In this document: positions 16,225 to 25,878 of the stretch, piece by piece
Layout: every line of letters starts with the position of its first letter
How positions within the stretch are numbered: the first letter of the stretch is position 1
From: SVEL01 sp017381055
GTDB lineage: Bacteria > Bacillota > Clostridia > Lachnospirales > Lachnospiraceae
Direction: 5' to 3'
Assembly (NCBI GenBank): GCA_036307185.1
Contig: JAXJYC010000027.1
Location: forward strand, 1 to 64,000
Length of the DNA stretch: 64,000 bases
Program-made: the position numbers and the translations under genes
Notes under the pieces: generated by a model
Database searches by the model: none
What the model was told of the DNA's origin: nothing
The model's input: the letters and a program-made list of their open reading frames with translations, nothing else

Positions 16225-17979
16225 CTACGCCCACTGGCTATTATAAAGATTATTATAAAATCCACCAAGCTTCATTAATTCCTCATGATTACCTTGCTCT
16301 ATTATATTTCCATCCTTCATAACTAATATAACATCTGCTTCCCTTATAGTAGAAAGTCTGTGTGCTACGATAAAGCTTGTTCTTCCTTCCATAAGTGTAT
16401 CAAAAGCCTTTTGTATCTTTATCTCTGTACGAGTATCTATGCTAGATGTTGCTTCGTCAAGTATAAGCATAGGTGGCTTTGTAAGCATAACTCTTGTAAT
16501 ACATAAAAGCTGCTTCTGTCCCTGGGAAAGATTGCCTCCGTCTTCACCTATTACAGTATCATAGCCATTAGGCAATCTCTTAATAAAGCTATGAGCATGA
16601 GCTGCCTTGGCAGCAGCTATAATCTCTTCATCTGTTGCCTCTGGATTTCCCATAACAATATTTTCTCTAATAGTGCCACTCTTAAGCCATGTTTCCTGTA
16701 GTACCATACCTATAGAACTTCTAAGGCTTCTTCTTGTTATCTTACGTACATCTATATCATTTACTTTAATAGCACCACTATTCACATCGTAAAATCTCAT
16801 TAAAAGATTGATAAGTGTAGTTTTTCCACAACCTGTTGGACCAACGATAGCAATTCTCTGACCAGACTTTACAGAAAGCTTTAAATTCTTAATAAGCTCC
16901 TTCTCTGGAACATATGAAAAACTTACATCCTCTAACTTTACAGAGCCATCTGCATCCTGTAATACAACTGCATCCTCAGCATCTGGTGTTATAGGCTCCT
17001 CCTCTATAAGTTCCATAACTCTTGCAGCACATACAAATGAATTCTGAAGTTCAGTAACCACGCCAGATATTTCATTAAAAGGCTTTGTGTACTGATTAGC
17101 ATAATTTAGAAGACAAGTTAAATCACCAACAGATATTCCTCCACCAATTACAATAACAGCCCCTACAACAGTTATTACCGCATATACAATATTGTTTACA
17201 AATCTTGTTGAAGGATTTGTAAGGGATGAGAAAAATACTGCTCTAAGTGAATATTTTGCTAATCTATCATTAACCTCATCAAATCTTTCTAATACATCTT
17301 CTTCTCTTCCATATGCCTGCACAACCTTCTGATTTCCAACCATTTCATCAATAAGAGCTGTCTGCTCTCCTCTAGTCTCTGACTGAAGCTTAAACATATC
17401 GTGAGTCTTGCCGGCTATAAATTTTGCTACAAATATAGATATTGGTGTTAACACGATAACTATCAATGCAATTCTATAATCTATGCTTATCATAAAGCCA
17501 ACTGTAGCACATATGGTAATTACACCTGAAAATAACTGTGTAAAGCCCATAAGAAGACCATCTGCAAACTGATCTGCATCTGCTATAACTCTACTTACAG
17601 TATCACCGTGTGGATGAGTATCAATATACTTAAGAGGCAGTTTTTCTAGCTTTACAAATGCTGCATCTCTTATATCCTTTACTACACCATAAGTTATCTT
17701 ATTGTTACAATAATTCATAAACCACTGCATTAAAGCAGCTACTAAAGAAAAGATACCAATCTTCAATAAAATATCAAATATACCATTAAAGTCTACAAAA
17801 CCTTTGTCTATTATTAAATCAATAGCTTGTCCTGTAAGCTTTGGTATATAAAGAGTAAGTCCTACTGTCGCTGCTGCAAAGATAAGAGACATTACTACAA
17901 AAAACATATATCTTTTTATATATGGAATAATCTTTAAAATTGTACTTTTATTATTTGTTTTCTCTATTTTTTTACTCAT
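16225..17979 (-). CDS. heterodimeric ABC exporter, canonical ATPase subunit
   Basis: 584 residues: six N-terminal membrane helices, then an ABC domain with Walker A GPTGCGKTT, signature LSQGQKQLL and Walker B LILDEATSSID. The Glu after the Walker B Asp is present, so this subunit carries the hydrolysing site. Its partner (17992-19770), 12 nt upstream, has Asp there. The pair resembles the TM287/288 and LmrCD type of multidrug or lipid exporter. An AGAGGTGG site precedes the ATG. The substrate cannot be deduced. Confidence 0.9.
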   Translation of the reverse strand: MSKKIEKTNNKSTILKIIPYIKRYMFFVVMSLIFAAATVGLTLYIPKLTGQAIDLIIDKGFVDFNGIFDILLKIGIFSLVAALMQWFMNYCNNKITYGVVKDIRDAAFVKLEKLPLKYIDTHPHGDTVSRVIADADQFADGLLMGFTQLFSGVITICATVGFMISIDYRIALIVIVLTPISIFVAKFIAGKTHDMFKLQSETRGEQTALIDEMVGNQKVVQAYGREEDVLERFDEVNDRLAKYSLRAVFFSSLTNPSTRFVNNIVYAVITVVGAVIVIGGGISVGDLTCLLNYANQYTKPFNEISGVVTELQNSFVCAARVMELIEEEPITPDAEDAVVLQDADGSVKLEDVSFSYVPEKELIKNLKLSVKSGQRIAIVGPTGCGKTTLINLLMRFYDVNSGAIKVNDIDVRKITRRSLRSSIGMVLQETWLKSGTIRENIVMGNPEATDEEIIAAAKAAHAHSFIKRLPNGYDTVIGEDGGNLSQGQKQLLCITRVMLTKPPMLILDEATSSIDTRTEIKIQKAFDTLMEGRTSFIVAHRLSTIREADVILVMKDGNIIEQGNHEELMKLGGFYNNLYNSQWA

Positions 17980-17991
17980 ATCCGGCCACCT

Positions 17992-19770
17992 CTAGTTATT
18001 TGATTTAACTGCATTCTGCGACATATAAATTTCTTTATATACCTGATTATTTTCGAGTAATTCTTCATGAGTACCTATACCAGCTACCTCACCGTCATCT
18101 AATACTACAATCTTATCAGCATGCATAATAGAAGTTGCTCTCTGCGAAACTATAATAACAGTAGTTTCACTTTCTTCACTTAACTCCTTTATAGCAATTC
18201 TAAGTTTAGCGTCTGTGGCATAATCAAGAGCTGATGAACTATCATCTAATATAAGTATTTCAGGCTTTCTTATAAGTGCTCTAGCGATAGTAAGTCTCTG
18301 TCTCTGTCCACCAGATAGATTTCTACCACCTTGTTCAACCATTTCTTCAATACCCTTTTCCTTCTTATCGACAAACTCTCTAGCCTGAGCTCTATCAAGA
18401 GCCTGATAGATTTCAGTCTCAGTAGCATCTTCTTTACCCCATAAAAGATTTTCTTTTATAGTACCTTTAAATAAAACTGCCTTCTGTAATACAACTGCTA
18501 TTCTATCTCTTAAATCATTTAAAGCATAATCCTTTACATTCTTGCCATTAACCTTTATCTCACCTTCACATACATCATAAAATCTTGGAATGGCCTGTAT
18601 AAGAGTTGTTTTGCCCGAACCAGTACCACCGATTACACCTACAGTCTCGCCCTTTCTAATTTTAAAAGAAACATCCTTCATAGATTCCTCAGCTGAATCC
18701 ATATATTTTATTGATACATTGTCGTATTCTACAGCATACTCACAATCTGTATCTTCTTTACAACCTGTACTCATATTTATAGAATCATTAACATTATCTT
18801 CATCTGTTATCTCTCTCACTTCAAGAGAAGACTTCATCTCAAATATACCCTCAATTCTATTGCCACAAGCCACTGCCTTAGTAAGTGTAACAATCAAATT
18901 AGCAAGCTTTACAAGCTCTACCAAAATCTGCGACATATAGTTAACAAGGGCAATAACCTCACCCTGACTAAGTCTTCCATCATTTACCTGAATAGCTCCA
19001 GTCCATACTAATATAATAGTCGCTCCATTTATAATAAACAGCGTAACAGGATTCATCAGTGCTGAAATTCTGCCAACACCAACCTGAAGCTTAAATAGTA
19101 GTGAAGTTCTATTATCATACTCCTCTATCTCATCATCTTCCATTCCAAAAGCTCTAATAACCCTAGCACCAGTAAGATTTTCTCTAGTTATTCCAAGCAC
19201 TCTGTCAAGAGCTGCCTGCACCTTCTTATACATTGGAATAGTAAAAAGAATAATAGCAAAAACCACTATCAACAAAACAATGATTGTCACCACAAATATA
19301 AGCGCTGACTTCACATCTATAGTAAACGCCATGATCATTGCACCAAATACAATAAATGGTGAACGAAGGAACAATCTAAGCATCATATTAACACCAGACT
19401 GCACCTGATTGACATCACTAGTCATTCTCGTTATAAGCGTAGAAGTTCCCACCTTATCAATCTCTGTAAATGAAAAACTTTCAATATGCTTAAATAAATT
19501 ATGTCTAAGCTTCGTAGCTACACCAACAGCTGCTCTCGCAGAGAAAAACTGCGCCACAACAGAACAGCCAAATCCCACAGCTGCAAGAAGTAAAAGTACA
19601 AGCCCCATCTTAATAGCATATCCCTTGTCACCATTCCTAATACCCACATCAGTAATGCTAGCAATAACAAGAGGCACACAAAGCTCAAAGCACGCCTCAA
19701 GCATCTTAAACAAAGGCGCCAGCACCGTCTCCTTCTTATAATTCTTCATATACATCCAAATCTGTCTCAT
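17992..19770 (-). CDS. heterodimeric ABC exporter, subunit with degenerate site
   Basis: 592 residues: membrane domain of about six helices, then an ABC domain with Walker A GGTGSGKTT, signature LSGGQRQRL and Walker B LILDDSSSALD. The catalytic Glu is replaced by Asp, the mark of the degenerate half in TM287/288-type heterodimers. An insertion of about 40 acidic residues (around 325-350) sits between the two domains. GGAGTGGAAG precedes the ATG. It forms an operon with the next exporter gene and possibly sfsA. Confidence 0.9.
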   Translation of the reverse strand: MRQIWMYMKNYKKETVLAPLFKMLEACFELCVPLVIASITDVGIRNGDKGYAIKMGLVLLLLAAVGFGCSVVAQFFSARAAVGVATKLRHNLFKHIESFSFTEIDKVGTSTLITRMTSDVNQVQSGVNMMLRLFLRSPFIVFGAMIMAFTIDVKSALIFVVTIIVLLIVVFAIILFTIPMYKKVQAALDRVLGITRENLTGARVIRAFGMEDDEIEEYDNRTSLLFKLQVGVGRISALMNPVTLFIINGATIILVWTGAIQVNDGRLSQGEVIALVNYMSQILVELVKLANLIVTLTKAVACGNRIEGIFEMKSSLEVREITDEDNVNDSINMSTGCKEDTDCEYAVEYDNVSIKYMDSAEESMKDVSFKIRKGETVGVIGGTGSGKTTLIQAIPRFYDVCEGEIKVNGKNVKDYALNDLRDRIAVVLQKAVLFKGTIKENLLWGKEDATETEIYQALDRAQAREFVDKKEKGIEEMVEQGGRNLSGGQRQRLTIARALIRKPEILILDDSSSALDYATDAKLRIAIKELSEESETTVIIVSQRATSIMHADKIVVLDDGEVAGIGTHEELLENNQVYKEIYMSQNAVKSNN

Positions 19771-19808
19771 CTTCCACTCCTACTCCACACATTCAAACCA
19801 TCATCCCA

Positions 19809-20192
19809 CCCAAGTCGGGACAGGGATATTTCGTATATTCTATCAAGAATTTTAGAATCAAACGCTTTATAAAAAGCTTTAATTAGTTATTTTATAACTT
19901 TATGCTGTCACTTTCACGATAGCGAAGAATATATAGATTTTCTTAATACTTTGTTCTCAACTAGTGATATTCCAACACGATGTTGGAATAAGGCGTCTCT
20001 GAGCCATGGATGGCGAATAGACGCCGGTCACGTCCTATATTATTAACATAAATCAAAGTATTTAGAAAATCATATATTTGTAGCATGTGAAAAGACAGCG
20101 TAAAGCTTATAAAATAACTAAGTATAATTAACAAAGCGTTTGATTCTGAAATTCTTATATATAAAGTATAAAAATCCCCTCGCCGACATGGG
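19809..20192. repeat. long imperfect inverted repeat filling the intergenic region
   Basis: The two halves of this ~385-bp region are reverse complements with gaps and mismatches. Exact blocks include 19854-19868 with 20133-20147 (15 of 15) and 19884-19897 with 20107-20120 (14 of 14). The ends (19809-19818 with 20183-20192) match 9 of 10. The centre is a hairpin, ggcgtct (19992-19998) with agacgcc (20019-20025). No coding sequence is credible. The right end overlaps the pulA terminator. It resembles the larger element at 35111-35798 in design, not in sequence. Confidence 0.8.
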
Positions 20193-20198
20193 CGAGGG
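20171..20198 (-). terminator. intrinsic terminator of the pulA operon
   Basis: Minus-strand CCCTCGCC pairs with GGCGAGGG across a 6-nt loop and is followed by GATTTTT. It lies 13 nt after the pullulanase stop codon. Confidence 0.88.
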
Positions 20199-20210
20199 TT
20201 TAAACTTACA

Positions 20211-22076
20211 TTATGCTTTAATCTCGACACAAGTCTCAGATGGATTATACACCACCTCAACCTTTTTATCCACTACAAATTGAACCTTTGGCTCTTCTGC
20301 CTCCTTAAATTCTACTGTCTGTCCGCCATTATCTGACATGTGGAATAACTCCTTGTGTTCTTTTCTCATCTTAATAAGGCTTGCGTAGTATTCTACGATA
20401 TCCTTATTCTCATATGCTCTCTTCCAATCAAGCTTGTTAATATCAGCTGATGACTTATAGCTATCATCCTCGCCATACTTAGTTCTTAAGAACTCTTCGC
20501 CTGCCTGGAAGAATGGAATACCTGCTGATGTAAAGTAAATACCTGCTGCCATCTTATTGATTTTAGCGATATTTTCCTTACGCTCAAAAGCATCATTTGG
20601 TACGCCTTTGCCATACTTCTTAACTGCTGCTACAGTCTCTTCCATCTCTGTTTCAACAGACATAAGAAGCTTATCATATAATGTGAAGTTATCATGAGCT
20701 GATACATATGTTATACGATTTGGTAATACCATTGCCTTCTTTAAATCTTCAACAAATTCACAAGCACCTTCTACAGTACTATTGATATATGCTGGCTCAT
20801 CAGCCTCAAATACACTACCCTTGATAGCATCTCTTATAGCATCACTAAAGATAAATATACCGTCATCAAGATGCTCTGCGTTAGCTGTTGTAGCTGGAAT
20901 GAAACCTTCTGCCATAGCAGTAGGACCTGCCATCCATGGTTCTCCATAAAGGAGAATCTTGTCACCATTTGGAAGTTCATTTAATGCAGCTCTTATAGCA
21001 TTCATTGTCTCTGTATCATGAATACCCATTAAGTCAAATCTGAAACCGTCAATATGATATTCCTTAGCCCAGTAAAGAATAGAATTAACCATAAATTTTC
21101 TATACATCTCGTGCTCACTAGCTGTTTCATTACCACAACCTGAAGCATTAGAGAAATTACCATTTTCATCAATTCTATGATAATAATATGGTGCTGTATA
21201 ATGGAGTGGATTATCTGTCTTATATGTGTGATTATATACAACATCCATAACTACACCGATTCCAGCCTTGTGAAGAGCCATAACTAACTGCTTCATCTCA
21301 TTGATACGAACTGTTCCGTCAAATGGATTTGTTGAATAATATCCTTCAGGAACATTGTATAACATAGGATCATATCCCCAGTTAAACTGATCTGCTGGAT
21401 TATAATATGCCTCTGCTTCATCTACTGAACCTGAATCTGCTATAGGAAGTAAATGCACATATGTTACACCTAAATGCTTTAAGTAATTTACACAAGTTGG
21501 ATATTTCTCACCATTCTCGGCCACGTAATAAGTATCATCCTCTGTAAATGCAATATACTTGCCACGTTTGTCAGCTGATACACCAGATTTCTCATCATAT
21601 GAGAAATCCTTAACATGTGTTTCATAGATAACAGCCTCTTCAATTGGAATATTTGGTTTTACATCCTTATCCCAACCTGCTGGATTTGTTTTTGCTAAAT
21701 CAACTACCATAGAACGCAAGCTATTAGCACCACAAGCTACACAGTATGGGTCTGCAGTCTCCACTGACTCACCATCTGTTTCAATTACATATGTGTAAAA
21801 TTTCCCATGAAGGTCACCTAAATCATTAACCTCACAAACAAACACACTCTTGTCGCCCTTTGTCATAGCCTTTGTAGCTATTAACTTATCTCCCTCTTCT
21901 TTTGGAGTTCCTTTTTCATATATATTTACACTAATCTTATCTGCAACAGGTGCCCACACCTTAAATACAGCGCCACCTTCTTTATAAGTTGCTCCAAGAT
22001 CATTGCCCTCATATATATTCTCATTTATAAATTCTGCTGATTCATATAATTTCTTTAATTCTAAACTACTCTTCAT
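20211..22076 (-). CDS. pulA: type I pullulanase (GH13)
   Basis: 621 residues with no signal peptide, so intracellular. Hydrolyses alpha-1,6 branch points in pullulan and limit dextrins. An N-terminal CBM48-like domain (AVFKVWAPVADKI) precedes the catalytic barrel. The type I signature is present as FNWGYDP; catalytic regions are MDVVYNHT, GFRFDLMG (nucleophile Asp), LLYGEPW (acid/base Glu) and YVSAHDN. The start at 22076 has AAGGAG 9 nt upstream. Last gene of the amylase, debranching enzyme and pullulanase run, ended by a strong terminator. Confidence 0.93.
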   Translation of the reverse strand: MKSSLELKKLYESAEFINENIYEGNDLGATYKEGGAVFKVWAPVADKISVNIYEKGTPKEEGDKLIATKAMTKGDKSVFVCEVNDLGDLHGKFYTYVIETDGESVETADPYCVACGANSLRSMVVDLAKTNPAGWDKDVKPNIPIEEAVIYETHVKDFSYDEKSGVSADKRGKYIAFTEDDTYYVAENGEKYPTCVNYLKHLGVTYVHLLPIADSGSVDEAEAYYNPADQFNWGYDPMLYNVPEGYYSTNPFDGTVRINEMKQLVMALHKAGIGVVMDVVYNHTYKTDNPLHYTAPYYYHRIDENGNFSNASGCGNETASEHEMYRKFMVNSILYWAKEYHIDGFRFDLMGIHDTETMNAIRAALNELPNGDKILLYGEPWMAGPTAMAEGFIPATTANAEHLDDGIFIFSDAIRDAIKGSVFEADEPAYINSTVEGACEFVEDLKKAMVLPNRITYVSAHDNFTLYDKLLMSVETEMEETVAAVKKYGKGVPNDAFERKENIAKINKMAAGIYFTSAGIPFFQAGEEFLRTKYGEDDSYKSSADINKLDWKRAYENKDIVEYYASLIKMRKEHKELFHMSDNGGQTVEFKEAEEPKVQFVVDKKVEVVYNPSETCVEIKA

Positions 22077-22133
22077 ACAAGCTGACTCCTTGTCTCCGTG
22101 TTTTTGTTTATTCACTATTGTAAACACCTTTTA

Positions 22134-24086
22134 CTAATTGTTATCAATAGCTTCCAAAACTTCGTACACTCTTAAAATCTCACCTACGCTCCAAGCCTGT
22201 GCAAAACATCCCTTAGAATCTGTTGGAGTAAGGCCATCATATATCTCTGAAATATGACCGATACATCCCTCTCTAAGTGTAGCTGTGATTCCTTCAAGCT
22301 GACGATACAATACCTTAGCTGCTGCACGTTTATCCTCAGCCCACTTAAGGTATGCCATATAATATCCGCCTAATGGGAAGCCCCATACAGTTCCCTGATG
22401 GTAAGCCATATCTCTCTCCTCCATAGGACCGATATATACTGGATGGAATTCTTCATCCTTTGGCGATAAGCTTCTTAAACCTACTGGTGTATAAAGCTCT
22501 TCAAATACTTTCTTAATAACACCATCTGCCTGCTCCTTGTTAAGCATTGAATACGGCATAGATGCTGCCCAAATCTGATTACATCTAATCTGGCAATCAG
22601 CCTTTGTTCCCGAAGCTAAATCCTTAAGGCAATTTTCTTTCTCATTCCAGAATTCCTTAATAAAGCTTTCCTTAACTTTAGCTGCAAGTGTCTTGTAATC
22701 AGCAACCTTCTTATCCTCTGGAAGACCTAAAAGTTCTGAGAACTGTTCAGCTATCATAAGACCATTATACCAGTATGCATTAATCTCAACAGGCTTTCCA
22801 TGACGTGGTGTAGGTAAAATATCATTTACACGAACATCCATCCATGTAAGCTGTTCTAAATCACTACCAGCCATAATAAGACCGTCTGTATCCATCTTAA
22901 TATGGAAATCTGTACCTTCTTTATACCAGTGGATAATCTCATTGATAGTTGGCATAGCCTCTTCAACAAATTCCTTATCTCCACTAGCCTTGTAGTACTC
23001 ATATACAGCATTGATAAAAAGTAATGCCGCATCTACAGTATTATACATAGGTGCATCTGCGCCTTCTGGGAAAAGATTAGGCATGATACCCTTTCTACAA
23101 TACTTCATAAATGTTCTAAGAATACTCTTTGCAGTATCATACTGCTTAGTTGAAATAGTACAACCACCAAGAGCAATCATAGTATCTCTTCCCCAATCCT
23201 CGAAGAATGGGAAACCAGCTAAAATAGATTTACCCTTTGTAGACTCTCTGTAAGTGATATATGCGTCAGCACCTCTTACTAAGCACTTAGCTGTCTCATC
23301 CTTTAAGCCAGCTGTCTTAATAAGTTCATCCTGTCTAGCTATTTCATCTGTAAATAAATCATTAATATTTTCTTTAGCATCAACTGTACTATATACAACA
23401 TAATGCTCACCGTCTCCATCAAATGTAAGAGTATGGTTATAGAAAGCATATCCTTCGCTATTTCTTCCATCTCTCTCATCATATGCATAATAGAAATCTT
23501 CAATTTTCTTTGTAGCATATGAAGAAACTTTAGCATCTGTTGTAAACTTTAATGTAATGCCTTCACTCTTTATTGTATTTTCTACAAACTCAAACTTCTG
23601 ATCCTTAGCAGGCATCTTCCCCTTAGGTGAGAAATTAAGAAGTGGTGTTACCTCTAAGCTTACCTTAGAATCACCATAATTTACTATCTCATACTTAACG
23701 CCTAATGTGTTAACACCCTGCTTCATAACAACAGACTTGATAACCTCTACGGCACCAACCTTATAAACATACTCTGGTACATATTCATAAGAAAATCCGT
23801 TTAAATACTTAAAGCCTTGCCATTCCTTATCATTCTCAGTGAAACGCTGAGATGATAATAAATATTCTTCGCCATCAATATAAAGCTTCTCGATTGTATT
23901 AGCTATAAGCTGATATCTTTTATTTGGAGCAGTAAGTGCTGCCATGAAGAGAGTCTGGTCTCCTCTGGCGCACGAGCTTGCTATTGTTAAAGATGAAAAA
24001 CCACCCAAACCATTAGTTATAAGGTAGCAGTTTTCCTCTGCTCTCTTAAGAGTTCTAAAATCATTTCTACCGTATACAAATTTCAT
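22134..24086 (-). CDS. amylo-alpha-1,6-glucosidase, glycogen debranching enzyme (GH133-like)
   Basis: 650 residues. The N-terminal domain begins YLITNGLGGFSS (about residues 21-32), typical of the GDE N-terminal family. The C-terminal (alpha/alpha) domain carries FPFFEDWGRDTMIALGG (about residue 290) and MAYHQGTVWGFPLGGYY (about 584), with the acidic residues expected in GH133. It removes alpha-1,6 glucosyl stubs from glycogen or dextrin, in the cytoplasm. Its ATG overlaps the stop of the amylase gene (TAATG), and no clear binding site is seen, so translation is probably coupled. Confidence 0.9.
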   Translation of the reverse strand: MKFVYGRNDFRTLKRAEENCYLITNGLGGFSSLTIASSCARGDQTLFMAALTAPNKRYQLIANTIEKLYIDGEEYLLSSQRFTENDKEWQGFKYLNGFSYEYVPEYVYKVGAVEVIKSVVMKQGVNTLGVKYEIVNYGDSKVSLEVTPLLNFSPKGKMPAKDQKFEFVENTIKSEGITLKFTTDAKVSSYATKKIEDFYYAYDERDGRNSEGYAFYNHTLTFDGDGEHYVVYSTVDAKENINDLFTDEIARQDELIKTAGLKDETAKCLVRGADAYITYRESTKGKSILAGFPFFEDWGRDTMIALGGCTISTKQYDTAKSILRTFMKYCRKGIMPNLFPEGADAPMYNTVDAALLFINAVYEYYKASGDKEFVEEAMPTINEIIHWYKEGTDFHIKMDTDGLIMAGSDLEQLTWMDVRVNDILPTPRHGKPVEINAYWYNGLMIAEQFSELLGLPEDKKVADYKTLAAKVKESFIKEFWNEKENCLKDLASGTKADCQIRCNQIWAASMPYSMLNKEQADGVIKKVFEELYTPVGLRSLSPKDEEFHPVYIGPMEERDMAYHQGTVWGFPLGGYYMAYLKWAEDKRAAAKVLYRQLEGITATLREGCIGHISEIYDGLTPTDSKGCFAQAWSVGEILRVYEVLEAIDNN

Positions 24087-25756
24087 TATTTTATTACAGC
24101 GATTCCATATGCTGGAAGTGTCACTGTTTCTCCCTTCATAGATACTTCATTTTCATCAACTGCAAGACTAGCTACAAGACCTTCGTAATTGTATACGTCC
24201 TTTGGTACATCAACTACTGTAGTCTCCTTATTTAAGTTAAATAAAATATAGATAGTCTCACCATCATATGTCTTACTAATTGCGCATACATTGCCATCTT
24301 CTATAGCATCCATAGCTGCAACTGTACCTCTAGCTATCTCTGGGTAAGTATTCTTGATATGATAAACATTTCTATAATACCAGTATATAGAATACTTATC
24401 TTCCTTCTGATCCTCTAACGAACCATTCTTATGCTTAACTTCGTCCATTGCTGAAGGACCTGCACAAACACCATCCATTGAACCAAAATCACTCCAGTAC
24501 ATTGGTGCTCTCTTATTCTCATCCTTACCAGCACCACTCATACCTAACTCTTCACCGTAATATACAAATGAGCTACCACTCATAAATGCATTTAATGCAG
24601 CAGCCATCTTCATTCTCTCTGGCTTCTGTGAAGCAAAGCCTGCTATTCTACCACAGTCATGGTTACTTAAGAATGGAGCATTTATCATATCTGGGTTACT
24701 CTCAAGATATGCGTTCTGTGTCTTAATAAAATTAGCTGTTAAATTTTTACCACTCTGACCATTACCTGCCTGCTGTATAGCTTTGATTATATGACCTGTT
24801 GAATCGCCATATGCGTAGTCAAAAATACTTGTGATTCCACTTGTATAATAGTTTTTAATAACTGAAAAGCTATCCCAAACCTCAGCTACTAAATAAAGGT
24901 CTTCATCCAAATTCTTACAGTACTGTGTAAACCAGCTAAGTACCTCAATATTCTTTTCTGCTGATCCTGTATAAAACTCTTTTGCAGCATCAAGTCTGAA
25001 TCCGCCAACACCCTTGTCTACCCAGAACTTAGCAATCTCTTCAACTTCTCTTCTAACCTCTGTGCTTGCAAGATTTAAGTCTGGCATCTGATCCCAGAAC
25101 TGTCCCTCATAGCTATATTCAGAACCTGAAATCTTGTAATATTTGCCACCGTTAACATCTTCATTCTTCTTAATATGATAATAATCTACATAAGGACACT
25201 CCTCAAGGTTCGCTTCTTCACCTGGCTCTAATCCTCTAACATATTCTGTAGCTTCCTTAAACCACTGATGCTTTGTAGATGTATGGTTGAATACTAAATC
25301 AAGAATAACCTTAATTCCTCTCTTCTCACATTCTTCCATAAACTTATCAAAATCTTCCATAGTACCATACTCTTCATCGATGCTATAGTAATCTACAACA
25401 TCATACTTATGGTATGTAGTTGACTGATGAATTGGTGAAAGCCAAATTCCGTTAAATCCCATTTCCTCGATATAATCAAGCTTTGATGTGATACCATTTA
25501 AATCACCTACACCATCTCCGTCACTATCAGCAAAAGAATATACAAAGATATGATAATAATTTCTATAATTATCATCTATAACTTTCTCCTGTGCCTCCCA
25601 ACCGTCTACACCATAGTATTCCTCAGGTGTCCAACTTGACTTATCAACTGTTGTTTCCTCTTCCTTCTTGCTACTACCTTTTCCACATCCTGCAAATGTA
25701 GAACCTACCATAACAATCGCTAAAAAAAGCGCTGCTATCTTCTTAAAATTTTTCAT
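24086..25756 (-). CDS. secreted alpha-amylase lipoprotein (GH13)
   Basis: 556 residues with a lipoprotein signal ending FAGC (Cys about 23), so tethered outside the membrane. The GH13 regions are present: LDLVFNHTS, GGFRLDAAKE (nucleophile Asp), LVAEVWD (acid/base Glu) and LSNHDCGR. It would cut starch or maltodextrin for the adjacent importer. GGAGA lies 6 nt before the ATG. It is followed directly by the debranching enzyme gene (overlapping codons). Exact specificity (alpha-amylase or neopullulanase-like) cannot be fixed. Confidence 0.9.
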   Translation of the reverse strand: MKNFKKIAALFLAIVMVGSTFAGCGKGSSKKEEETTVDKSSWTPEEYYGVDGWEAQEKVIDDNYRNYYHIFVYSFADSDGDGVGDLNGITSKLDYIEEMGFNGIWLSPIHQSTTYHKYDVVDYYSIDEEYGTMEDFDKFMEECEKRGIKVILDLVFNHTSTKHQWFKEATEYVRGLEPGEEANLEECPYVDYYHIKKNEDVNGGKYYKISGSEYSYEGQFWDQMPDLNLASTEVRREVEEIAKFWVDKGVGGFRLDAAKEFYTGSAEKNIEVLSWFTQYCKNLDEDLYLVAEVWDSFSVIKNYYTSGITSIFDYAYGDSTGHIIKAIQQAGNGQSGKNLTANFIKTQNAYLESNPDMINAPFLSNHDCGRIAGFASQKPERMKMAAALNAFMSGSSFVYYGEELGMSGAGKDENKRAPMYWSDFGSMDGVCAGPSAMDEVKHKNGSLEDQKEDKYSIYWYYRNVYHIKNTYPEIARGTVAAMDAIEDGNVCAISKTYDGETIYILFNLNKETTVVDVPKDVYNYEGLVASLAVDENEVSMKGETVTLPAYGIAVIK

Positions 25757-25776
25757 ATCTATCTCCTTTCAGCTTA

Positions 25777-25878
25777 TTATTTATTTCGGTTGATTGTTTC
25801 TTCAACCTCTTTTAAAATGGTTGTTCCACCAAGGTTCTCCCATTCTTGAACAAATTTGTCAAAAAAGTCAACGCTTAC
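25777..25878 (-). pseudogene. in-frame C-terminal remnant of the solute-binding protein beyond an amber codon
   Basis: After the TAG at 25879-25881 the same frame stays open for 33 codons to a TAA at 25777. It encodes VSVDFFDKFVQEW, then a LGGTT segment, ending INRNK. The FDKFV-x-x-W-x-x-LGG pattern is the usual C-terminus of LplA-like binding proteins. The stop therefore looks like a single-base nonsense change, not the original end of the gene. The alpha-amylase gene begins 20 nt further on. Confidence 0.8.

Noticed and set aside
19961..20260. 99-codon ORF after pulA
   Set aside because: It crosses the pulA terminator and the inverted repeat and overlaps the 3' end of pulA; no protein-like pattern.
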